Origin: Treponema sp. | Lineage (GTDB): Bacteria > Spirochaetota > Spirochaetia > Treponematales > Treponemataceae | Length of the DNA stretch: 64,000 nt | Assembly (NCBI GenBank): GCA_024402535.1 | Contig: JAKSTN010000007.1 | Location: 1 to 64,000, forward strand | Direction of reading: 5' to 3' | Part shown: piece after piece, positions 17,204 through 25,073 of the stretch | Position numbering within the stretch: position 1 is the stretch's first letter | Layout of the letters: every line of letters begins with the position of its first letter | Position numbers and translations under genes: made by a program | The notes under the pieces: model-generated | What the model saw: only the letters and a program-made list of their open reading frames with translations | Told to the model about the DNA's origin: nothing | Database searches by the model: none

Positions 17204-17479
17204 TTAAGCCTCTTTACGAGCCTCGTTGATTTCTGCATTGATTTCATCTAGTGTCATTTCCGGAACATTATTATCCTGTATGATTTTACGGGCTTTACTG
17301 TAAACATCCCATCGACTGTTTTCTTCCCTAAGCTCAAAAGGAAGTCCACCAACAGCAATACTCTTCTTAATAAATATCCTGATTGCAGTAGGAAGATCCA
17401 ATCCAAGATTTTCGTAAATTCTTGAAACATCTTCTTTTACATCTGTATCGACTTTTACCTGAACTAATGATGATGTCAT
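17204..17479 (-). CDS. RelB/DinJ-family antitoxin for PIN toxin
   Basis: 91 residues: N-terminal VQVKVDTDVKEDVSRIYENL and then GLDLPTAIRIFIKKS, the RelB/DinJ ribbon-helix-helix pattern, ending in a helical, acidic region likely to bind the toxin. GAGGTTT before the ATG acts as ribosome binding site. Together with the PIN gene it is a second TA module in the same orientation as the RelB-YoeB pair. Confidence 0.85.
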   Translation of the reverse strand: MTSSLVQVKVDTDVKEDVSRIYENLGLDLPTAIRIFIKKSIAVGGLPFELREENSRWDVYSKARKIIQDNNVPEMTLDEINAEINEARKEA

Positions 17480-17674
17480 ATTAAACCTCCATACTTTTAC
17501 ATACTTTGGTATTAATTTAACATTAGTATTGCATTAAATCAACAAAAATGGGATTGTTTTCTTTATAACACTTACTTTTTAGAACAATTCATATTTGTAA
17601 GGGAATTAGCTTTTTTGGCTATACAATAAAGCTCCTACTAACAGTCTGTTTTGAGACCTGTATATAATTAGTAT

Positions 17675-18256
17675 CTATATATTATTTGTTTTTTCTTTTA
17701 TAGAATTTAGAATTCTTTCTAATGTTTTTTCTGAATAACTTGATTCATATGGTAAAAAGAACAGAATGTCAGATTTAGAATCTTTGGTATATAAGAAACC
17801 ATATCCTATAAACTCTTTACCATTTATTAAATATTTAGGCTTTATAATAATTGCATTGGAATAATACTCGATAGCAGAATAATCTATTTTTTTAGCATTT
17901 AAATTTGATAAAGATTGTTCCAACAAATTTCCAAATACATTTTCAACATGAACTTCTTTATCTTTTATTTCTAACAGATAATAGCTTGCATATTTCCCAT
18001 ATCTATCTTTTCCATAACTTTCATATGAAATACTATCTGTTTCTCCTGACTCTATTTTAGAAAATTTTCCCTGATATTCAAAACTAATATTTGACATTTC
18101 TATTGTACGCCATAGTTCAGGTACTAATGAAATTAGTCCACCTATAAATCCAAGTAGTAAAAGACCTAAAATATAGTAATTCTTCATTAAAATAAATTTT
18201 TGCCACATTGAACCCATATTAAATGGTTCTTTAACTTTTAAATATTGACCTTTCAT
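17675..18256 (-). CDS. Hypothetical membrane-anchored protein
   Basis: 193 residues, not recognised. A hydrophobic helix lies near residues 24-50 (YYILGLLLLGFIGGLISLV), after which comes a polar, beta-rich domain with many Tyr and Ser. Probably one membrane span with the C-terminal part outside the membrane. The start was moved 13 codons inside the longest frame because AAAAAGGAT lies at proper distance before this ATG. AT-rich, next to TA modules, and likely part of the same acquired island. Confidence 0.6.
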   Translation of the reverse strand: MKGQYLKVKEPFNMGSMWQKFILMKNYYILGLLLLGFIGGLISLVPELWRTIEMSNISFEYQGKFSKIESGETDSISYESYGKDRYGKYASYYLLEIKDKEVHVENVFGNLLEQSLSNLNAKKIDYSAIEYYSNAIIIKPKYLINGKEFIGYGFLYTKDSKSDILFFLPYESSYSEKTLERILNSIKEKTNNI

Positions 18257-18501
18257 TTCTAAATCCTTTTTTTTCAAAGAACAAATAGGATACATATAAA
18301 AAATATCCCGCTAAATTTCTGTTGATCTGGATAATCAACTTTTTATATCAAAATTATACCATGACTATGTATAAATCCGTATCCGCAAAATCAACCAATA
18401 AACTTATTGGCAAAAACCAGGCCTTTTTATCGTAATTCTTGCTGAAAATGCAGTTTATTTTCTGGAAATTTCACAAATAAAAGCGGTATCCACGCAAATT
18501 G

Positions 18502-18897
18502 TTATTTGTCGGGGGAAGAGTTCTCTAGATTTTCTAACGGATTTGAAATAAAACTTTCATCTATATTTACTAGAAGCATTAATTCTGGTTCATTAATTGC
18601 CCCTGTATATCCTGATTTGCCTATCAGGTTGCCTTCAAAAACTTGATTATTCTTAAAATAGAAAAATTTTTTCAGATGACAATATCTAACAGTCATTGAT
18701 AAACATGGATATTGTATTTCAAGAAAATTTCCCTGCTCAACATCATAGCCATACGACAAAATAGTTCCATCTTTTATCGCATATATATTAGTTCCTTCGT
18801 CAAGATAATAATGATATTGATTTTTATTTTTTGTTTCATTTGCAAAAATATTTGGTAAAAAAAATATTATGAATACTAAAAGGAACGATTTTTTCAT
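18502..18897 (-). CDS. Secreted degenerate M23/LytM-like protein
   Basis: 131 residues with a clear signal peptide (MKKSFLLVFIIFFLPNIFA). The rest follows the LytM beta-strand pattern: DGTILSYGYDVEQGNFLEI, then TVRYCHLKKF (family Y-x-H-L) and EGNLIGKSGYTGA. The first zinc-binding H-x-x-x-D motif and the final H-L-H are absent (PELMLLV replaces it), so it should not be an active endopeptidase; it may bind peptidoglycan or regulate another enzyme. Its ATG overlaps the upstream stop (ATGA), indicating translational coupling. Confidence 0.6.
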   Translation of the reverse strand: MKKSFLLVFIIFFLPNIFANETKNKNQYHYYLDEGTNIYAIKDGTILSYGYDVEQGNFLEIQYPCLSMTVRYCHLKKFFYFKNNQVFEGNLIGKSGYTGAINEPELMLLVNIDESFISNPLENLENSSPDK

Positions 18898-19364
18898 TTG
18901 AAATTTACCTCATAATTGAATGTATCTGTAATGTTATGTTTATTTATTGCGATTACATATAAATCTATCGACAATGAAGCTGTATTTGCTCTAGGAGTAA
19001 TAAATGTAATACTGTTACCTTCATTAGCATCAGCTTGGCTTGTTAGAAATATGGGGGAATCCTTTATCTTTATCAAAATAGATAATTCAGAAGCTAATGC
19101 AGCATCAGCAAACATTCCGTATTTTTCTGGATTATTTGAATCAACTCCATTCTCAACAATCATCGAAATATCAAATTTTGTTTCTTCATTTCCATTATTT
19201 CTTATTGTATTATATTTTAAAATATTTAAGGAAAAAATTATGTCTGTATTTGCAACTGTATCTTCAATTTTGAGATAATTTCCTGTAGTTTCATAAACAA
19301 TTCGTACATCAACAGGATTCCCTTCCCCCGCTAAATTTCTGTTTGGCGGAATAAAAATTACCAT
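18894..19364 (-). CDS. Hypothetical protein, coupled cluster
   Basis: 156 residues, not recognised. No signal peptide or membrane helix; the composition (many Asn, Ile, Thr, Val) suggests a beta-rich fold. Its start overlaps the end of the 138-residue membrane protein gene by 7 bases and its end overlaps the M23-like gene by 4, so the three are very likely one translationally coupled operon. A 17-base segment at its 5' end (CCCGCTAAATTTCTGTT on the plus strand at 19327) recurs at 18307, a hint of an old duplication. Confidence 0.55.
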   Translation of the reverse strand: MVIFIPPNRNLAGEGNPVDVRIVYETTGNYLKIEDTVANTDIIFSLNILKYNTIRNNGNEETKFDISMIVENGVDSNNPEKYGMFADAALASELSILIKIKDSPIFLTSQADANEGNSITFITPRANTASLSIDLYVIAINKHNITDTFNYEVNFK

Positions 19365-19774
19365 CGTTTTTCAAAGGCTATTCTTGTGTCAGAGCAAAAT
19401 CCTATAATTGTCACAATACTCATAACGCATTTTTCAAATGTTGTTCCCAAAAACTGCTGGACTACTCCTACTAAAGTCAAAGGAAGTGTGACAATTAAAA
19501 AAGCAGAAAGTACTATTCCAAAAAATCGATTAAGTTTTACAGGTATGATTTGACTGGCAATCAGCGCGATTAAAATGTTTATAACTGTCATGATTATGGA
19601 ACTGGTAGATAATTGGCGAGCAGCTTCAAGTGATTCTGTTCTGCCTCCATTTACCCATAAATAAGGAATGATACTTGCGATTACTAATAAGTGCACCACA
19701 ATATTTATTCCACCAACCGATGCACTGATCCATCCAGCTTTTTTTAAATTAAATTTTCTAATCCATGCTAACAT
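19358..19774 (-). CDS. Small polytopic membrane protein
   Basis: 138 residues, not recognised. Three to four hydrophobic segments are visible (around residues 17-40, 60-78, 83-105 and 112-128). A good ribosome binding site AAGGAAAT precedes the ATG. First gene of the coupled minus-strand cluster and divergent from the GH31 gene. Confidence 0.55.
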   Translation of the reverse strand: MLAWIRKFNLKKAGWISASVGGINIVVHLLVIASIIPYLWVNGGRTESLEAARQLSTSSIIMTVINILIALIASQIIPVKLNRFFGIVLSAFLIVTLPLTLVGVVQQFLGTTFEKCVMSIVTIIGFCSDTRIAFEKRW

Positions 19775-19908
19775 CTTTAATTTCCTTTTTTAAATCTACT
19801 GAATAAAGTAAATGTGATTTGATCTCACAAAATATTGTTTTGCTATAAAACCTTTATCTTCATTTTATCACAAAAATCACACCTTTCCGTAAAAAAAACA
19901 AAAGTTAC

Positions 19909-19954
19909 AACCTTCCTTTTCTGTGTTACAGTTATAAATAGAAAAAGGAAGGTT
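19909..19954 (+). promoter_or_regulatory. Inverted repeat over the GH31 promoter and RBS
   Basis: AACCTTCCTTTTCT (19909-19922) pairs with AGAAAAAGGAAGGTT (19940-19954), one unpaired base. TATAAA lies in the loop at 19933-19938, and the ribosome binding site AAGGAAGG is the right arm, followed by T6 and the ATG. If transcription starts upstream, the RNA hairpin would hide the RBS; if it starts from the internal TATAAA, the repeat could be an operator. Confidence 0.6.
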
Positions 19955-19958
19955 TTTT

Positions 19959-22136
19959 ATGTTTAAAAAAGACGGTAACAAACTTGTAATAAATCACTGT
20001 GGTCTTGAAACCTGGATTGAAGCCTGGGGAAAAGATTCTGTTCGTGTCCGCGTTATGAAAGAAGGTGATAGGCCTGTTCACGACTGGGCTCTGGATACAA
20101 CTCCAGATGTAACAGATTCTTCTATATTAATTGAAGATGTAAAAGTTTCTGAACCCTGGCACGTTCACTATGAAAATCCGGAAAGTCATATCCAAACATT
20201 TCAGGAAGCCTCCCTTACAAACGGACGTATGCAGGTCCGGGTGAACTTTGAAGGATGGATTTCATTCTGGGATTTGGGGGCCACTGCCCATGACGCCTCC
20301 ACCGCCCATGACGCCCTGGCCGCCCATGACGCCGTTTCGCGTGGGGAGCAATGCAACGCCTCCACAGAACCAAAACTTCTTCTGGAAGAACAGTGGCGGA
20401 ATCGCTGGCGCATCGACCGTTACTGCGCTCCTCTGAACACAATGGGGCGCGAAGTCTTCAAGAATAAAGATTCAGATGACAATTTGATTAATGCCCGCTT
20501 TGAAGCCTACGACAATGAAAAACTTTTCGGTATGGGACAGTATCAGGATTCTCACCTGGACAAAAAAGGCGGAGTGTGGGAACTGGCTCAGAGAAACAGT
20601 CAGGCTTCCGTTCCTTTTGTAATTTCCAACCGGGGCTACGGTTTCTTATGGAATAATCCTGCTATCGGAACTGCAGCATTTGGAACAAATGGAACTGTGT
20701 GGTCATGTCCTCAGGCAGACAAAATTGATTACTGGGTAACCTGCGGCACTCCCCTTGAATGCGAAAAGAATTACGCATCGGTTACAGGCTTCACTCCAAT
20801 GATGCCTGATTTTGCTATGGGCTTCTGGCAGTGCAAGCTGCGTTACAGAACTCAGGAAGAAGTTCTTGCTGTTGCCCGTGAATACAAAAAAAGAAATCTT
20901 CCATTAGATGTGATTGTTATCGATTTCTTCCACTGGACCTGTCAGGGCGACTTTAAGTTCGATCCAGAAGACTGGCCAGATCCGGAAGCAATGGTAAAAG
21001 AACTTTCCGCCATGAACGTAAAACTCATGGTTTCTGTATGGCCTACAATCGATGAACGTTCAGAAAACTATGACTACATGAAAGAACACGGACTTCTCAT
21101 CAGTTTTACAGAAGGCAAAGGCTTCAATATGGACTGGATGGGAAACACTGTTTTCTTTGATACCACAAATCCTGAAACCCGCAAGTTTGTCTGGGAAAAA
21201 TGTAAGGAAAACTACTTCAAGAAAGGAATCGAACTTTTCTGGCTTGATGAAGCGGAACCTGAATACGGTAACTACGACTTTACAAAATTCGGCTACAAAC
21301 TTGGTCCTGCCATGACCTGTTCGAATATTTATCCAAAGTATTATGCACAAGGCTGGTATGACGGACTTAAGGAAAGCGGTGTGGAAAATCCTATCAGTCT
21401 TATCCGCTGCGCCTGGGCGGGAAGTCAGCGCTACGGAACTGTGTGCTGGTCCGGAGACATTCATTCAGATTTTAAATCCCTTAGAGATAACCTCCAGGCA
21501 GGGCTTTCTATGGCTACAGCCGGCATTCCATGGTGGACAACAGATATTGGCGGTTTCCTTGGAGGCGACATTCATAACGAAAGTTTCCGTGAACTTATTG
21601 TGCGCTGGTTTGCCTGGGGCGTTTTCTGTCCTGTAATGCGGCTTCACGGGGAACGTCCGCCATTCAAAACTCTGGAAAAACCATTTCACGAAATCCGAGG
21701 CCATCAGATCAAGCAGATGGAAAGCGGTCAGGACAATGAAATCTGGAGCTTTGGCGACGAAGTTTACGAAATGCTGGCACCGCTTCTTCAGCTCCGTGCC
21801 CGGCTTAAACCATATATTACAGAAGTAATGAAATCTGCCCACGAGGAAGGGGCTCCTGTCATGAGACCTCTTTTCTTTGATTTCGCAGAAGACGAATGCG
21901 CCTGGATGGTGGAAGACGAGTACATGTTTGGACCAAAGCTTCTTGTTGCTCCTGTAACTGAAGAAGGTGTGGACAGCCGTTCTGTTTATCTTCCTGAACT
22001 TCCAAAAGGTGAAAAGTGGATTGAAGCCGTGACAGGAAAGAAATATAAGGGTGGCCGCATGGTAAAAGCTGCAGCTCCTCTTGGGGAAATTCCTGTATTT
22101 ACCCGGGGAAAATTTGAAATCCCGCTTTTTAACTGA
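19959..22136 (+). CDS. GH31 alpha-xylosidase/alpha-glucosidase
   Basis: 725 residues, cytoplasmic. The GH31 layout is clear: N-terminal beta domain, then the catalytic barrel with nucleophile Asp430 in WLDEAEPE and acid/base Asp500 in CWSGDIHSDF, and C-terminal beta domains. Similarity in order and wording to YicI-type alpha-xylosidases (RPLFFDF, WMVEDEYMFGPKLLVAPV) supports action on xylogluco- or malto-oligosaccharides. An in-frame insert of about 30 residues at 108-137 contains three AHDA repeats, is GC-rich at DNA level and looks foreign to the domain. Starts within a hairpin-borne RBS. Followed 12 bases later by the metallopeptidase gene. Confidence 0.92.
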   Translation: MFKKDGNKLVINHCGLETWIEAWGKDSVRVRVMKEGDRPVHDWALDTTPDVTDSSILIEDVKVSEPWHVHYENPESHIQTFQEASLTNGRMQVRVNFEGWISFWDLGATAHDASTAHDALAAHDAVSRGEQCNASTEPKLLLEEQWRNRWRIDRYCAPLNTMGREVFKNKDSDDNLINARFEAYDNEKLFGMGQYQDSHLDKKGGVWELAQRNSQASVPFVISNRGYGFLWNNPAIGTAAFGTNGTVWSCPQADKIDYWVTCGTPLECEKNYASVTGFTPMMPDFAMGFWQCKLRYRTQEEVLAVAREYKKRNLPLDVIVIDFFHWTCQGDFKFDPEDWPDPEAMVKELSAMNVKLMVSVWPTIDERSENYDYMKEHGLLISFTEGKGFNMDWMGNTVFFDTTNPETRKFVWEKCKENYFKKGIELFWLDEAEPEYGNYDFTKFGYKLGPAMTCSNIYPKYYAQGWYDGLKESGVENPISLIRCAWAGSQRYGTVCWSGDIHSDFKSLRDNLQAGLSMATAGIPWWTTDIGGFLGGDIHNESFRELIVRWFAWGVFCPVMRLHGERPPFKTLEKPFHEIRGHQIKQMESGQDNEIWSFGDEVYEMLAPLLQLRARLKPYITEVMKSAHEEGAPVMRPLFFDFAEDECAWMVEDEYMFGPKLLVAPVTEEGVDSRSVYLPELPKGEKWIEAVTGKKYKGGRMVKAAAPLGEIPVFTRGKFEIPLFN

Positions 22137-22148
22137 TAAACTGATTTT

Positions 22149-24935
22149 ATGAATAAAAATCAGATTTTTCAAAAGTTAGTTTTTGTTGTAGTTTTATTTT
22201 TTGTCTTTTTCCCACTCAACGCGGCTCAGGGCGTATTGTGGGGATCTGAAGATATTCGTGTTGTAAGAACCCAGTGGTTTGATATTATTTATCCGCCGGA
22301 ATCTGAACAGAGTGCAGCAATCCTTTCGGAAAAAGCAGATGTTATTTATTACGAGATTGCAGGGCTTTATGGACATGAACCTCAGGTACGTATGCCTGTT
22401 GTTCTCACTCCAAACGTAGAAGAATGTAATGCGTATTTCACAAACGGGCCTTACAATCGAATTGTAATTTATGATACAGCAGTAATTGATGATCTTGCTG
22501 TTTTCTCGGAAGATCTTCTTTCTCTTTTCCGTCATGAACTGACACACGCTTATACGTATAATCTGAAGAACGGTTTCTGGAAATTTATAGGAACTGTTTT
22601 TGGCGATCCTGTTGGTCCTTCAATTTTGACAGTTACAAGTGGTCTTGCAGAAGGTGCCACAATGACAAGTGAAGCTTCTTCAGGAGAAGGGCGCCTGAAC
22701 AGCGAATTTTCCATGCATATAGTAAAACAGGCAAAACTTGAAAAAGAGTTTCCTGCTTATGATGATGTTCAGGGCGGAGCAACCGTTTTTCCGTATGGTA
22801 GCTTTTATTATTTCAACGGTGCTTTTAATCAGTGGCTTCAGAATAAATATGGATACGAAAAGTATTCGCGCTGGTGGTATTTTCTTGTAAACGGAGAAAA
22901 TTTTGCTGGCGGTGCCTTTAAAAAAGCTTATGGCATTGAATTGAAAAAAGCCTGGAAACAGTTCGAATATGATTGCTATGTTCCGCAGATTGAAGATAAT
23001 CCGCTTAATACAGGCTTTGTAACTGATTTTTTTACCGGAACAGAAAAGTTTTCTTCAAAAAATCTTGCCGGCCCTTTATTTCAGAGTCTTTCTGTTTCTG
23101 ACAACGGAACTTTGTGGGTGGAAAAACAGCAGAATGGCGTTTTTTACAATGGAAAGAAAATCTTTACTCGCCTGAATGTTGATACTGCAAAGCTTTCATC
23201 AGACGACCGCTTTATAGCTGTAACTTATTACAACACAAGATCTCCTACGGTTCAGAGAAGAGTAAAGCTTTATGACACCAAGACAAAGAAAACTATTGAT
23301 GTTGAAGGTTCTGGTTACGCAGATGCCACAGTCATCTGTAAAAGTAACAGATACTATCTGGTATGCATGGGTTTTTCCAGCAGCCAAAAATGGATTGATG
23401 TAAAGGAAATAGAACTTACAGAAAACGGAAAGAAGGTAAATGTCCGAAACAAGCAGAAAATTGATATGCCGTTGAATACAACTCCTTCATATTTTGTAGA
23501 TCTGGCTAATTCCAAAGGCGGAATGGCATATGTTAAAAAGGAAGGCTTGAATTATTCCATAATCGTTACAGAAGTAGGGAAAAATGAGATACAGGAATAT
23601 AAACTCCCTTACGAAAAAATGGTTATTCGTGATTTGAGTTATTCTGCCCAGAACAAAGAACTGCTGTTTTCATGGACAAAACCCGGATCTATGCCGCGTC
23701 TTGGAAAATTAAACCTTGAAACAGAAGAATTTAATCTTTATAAAGATGATTTGTCGGGAGGTATTTTCAATCCTGTACGGCAAAATGACGGAAAAATCCT
23801 TTATACAGGTCATTTTTACAGGTCTTACCGGCTTCTTGTTCTTGATGAATCAAAACTTACAGCGGAATTAAATGCCTCTGCTGAGAAAAAGAATTATTAT
23901 TATACTCTTCCCGATAAAAAAGTAGGAACAGTCAGAGCCCTGGGAAATTCAAAGCCTTACAGTTCTTTTGATTATCTTCAGGGAATGCTTATTCCAATTT
24001 CAACCATTAATGTTGATCCGCTGGATCCTATTCTTGAGGCAGGCGAAAAATCTGTAATGGCACCATGGGGGCTTACTTATCAGGGGTCTGATCCTTGGGG
24101 CGGCCTTTCATACAGCCTGACAACAGGATTTTCTTCTTCGACTGGGCTTGGTGGCGCAAGAATAGGCGTTTCAGGAGGAACAGACACTTCTTTGTTCAAA
24201 TGGCAGGCTGGAGGACAGATTGATTTTGATTATCTGAACGGAACTTATAAGCAGATTTATGCAGACTGTGCCGGTTCTGTTCTTGTTCCTTTCGGACAGT
24301 ATTCCCGTGTGGGACTTTCAGAATCTGTTCTTGCAGGAGTTGTAAAACGCAGTGCTCTTACCTTGATGGAATCAAATACAGAATTGTTCTATTCATGCGG
24401 GCATTATTCGGGGCTTGGAATACTTGAATATTCAGGTTTTTCTGCAGGATGCCGGGTAAAACTTGGACATTATGTTTATAGTCTTCTGGAAACTGGTAGA
24501 TATTATGGATTAGAAATCAGTCCTTATCTGAATATTTTCATTCCGAAATTGCTTCCGCTGAATTGTCGGGAAGGTTTTGTATATAATCTTCCGCTTCAGC
24601 TGAATTTCAGCCTTTTTGATTATAATGCTTTTGCTTCAGGTGCTGCTGATATTGTTCTTTTCCGCCAGGATGTTCAGAAAGCATTGCCTGTAGTCACTTT
24701 CCTGTTCCTTCAGAATTATTATGTTCGCACAGGATATATTACTTCGTTGTATCTGGAAGAAAGTGGAAATGTGCTTATGAGTGATTATCTGTATCTTTCT
24801 GGAAATATGTGCATATCATTGTCTTCAAGCTCAACGGCAGTAACTCTCTATACAGATGTTATGTTCAGTTACAGGGATTTACAGGCTGGAAAACAGTATA
24901 TTTACATTCAACCGGGGATTAAAACACATTTTTAG
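22149..24935 (+). CDS. Secreted HELTH metallopeptidase-like protein with propeller and possible barrel
   Basis: 928 residues with a signal peptide (cleavage near residue 26, NAA-QG). The N-terminal 280 residues look like a zinc peptidase of the MA-clan: HELTH at 129-133 with a downstream GLAEGA (Glu168) as third ligand. The middle (about 300-600) has short beta-strand repeats such as LSSDDRFIAVTYYN and GKILYTGHF, like a beta-propeller. The last 300 residues are alternating aromatic/polar strands ending in Phe, as in outer-membrane barrels. It may be a surface or periplasmic protease; the assignment of the last two regions is inference. Confidence 0.65.
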   Translation: MNKNQIFQKLVFVVVLFFVFFPLNAAQGVLWGSEDIRVVRTQWFDIIYPPESEQSAAILSEKADVIYYEIAGLYGHEPQVRMPVVLTPNVEECNAYFTNGPYNRIVIYDTAVIDDLAVFSEDLLSLFRHELTHAYTYNLKNGFWKFIGTVFGDPVGPSILTVTSGLAEGATMTSEASSGEGRLNSEFSMHIVKQAKLEKEFPAYDDVQGGATVFPYGSFYYFNGAFNQWLQNKYGYEKYSRWWYFLVNGENFAGGAFKKAYGIELKKAWKQFEYDCYVPQIEDNPLNTGFVTDFFTGTEKFSSKNLAGPLFQSLSVSDNGTLWVEKQQNGVFYNGKKIFTRLNVDTAKLSSDDRFIAVTYYNTRSPTVQRRVKLYDTKTKKTIDVEGSGYADATVICKSNRYYLVCMGFSSSQKWIDVKEIELTENGKKVNVRNKQKIDMPLNTTPSYFVDLANSKGGMAYVKKEGLNYSIIVTEVGKNEIQEYKLPYEKMVIRDLSYSAQNKELLFSWTKPGSMPRLGKLNLETEEFNLYKDDLSGGIFNPVRQNDGKILYTGHFYRSYRLLVLDESKLTAELNASAEKKNYYYTLPDKKVGTVRALGNSKPYSSFDYLQGMLIPISTINVDPLDPILEAGEKSVMAPWGLTYQGSDPWGGLSYSLTTGFSSSTGLGGARIGVSGGTDTSLFKWQAGGQIDFDYLNGTYKQIYADCAGSVLVPFGQYSRVGLSESVLAGVVKRSALTLMESNTELFYSCGHYSGLGILEYSGFSAGCRVKLGHYVYSLLETGRYYGLEISPYLNIFIPKLLPLNCREGFVYNLPLQLNFSLFDYNAFASGAADIVLFRQDVQKALPVVTFLFLQNYYVRTGYITSLYLEESGNVLMSDYLYLSGNMCISLSSSSTAVTLYTDVMFSYRDLQAGKQYIYIQPGIKTHF

Positions 24936-24952
24936 ATATTTATAAACCTTTT

Positions 24953-24981
24953 TTTACAAATTTCTAATACTCTGTTATGAT
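24953..24981 (+). promoter_or_regulatory. Promoter for the Ig-repeat protein operon
   Basis: TTTACA (24953-24958) and TATGAT (24976-24981) with a 17-bp spacer. The start codon lies about 90 bases downstream, so the transcript would have an unusually long leader. AAAAGGGG before the ATG is the ribosome binding site. Confidence 0.6.
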
Positions 24982-25073
24982 ATAAGGATAGATTTCTGCT
25001 TAAGATTTGACTTTTTATTGCCGATAATCAAAGAGGAAATTTCTATAGTAGTAGTTAAAAAAAAGGGGTTTAT

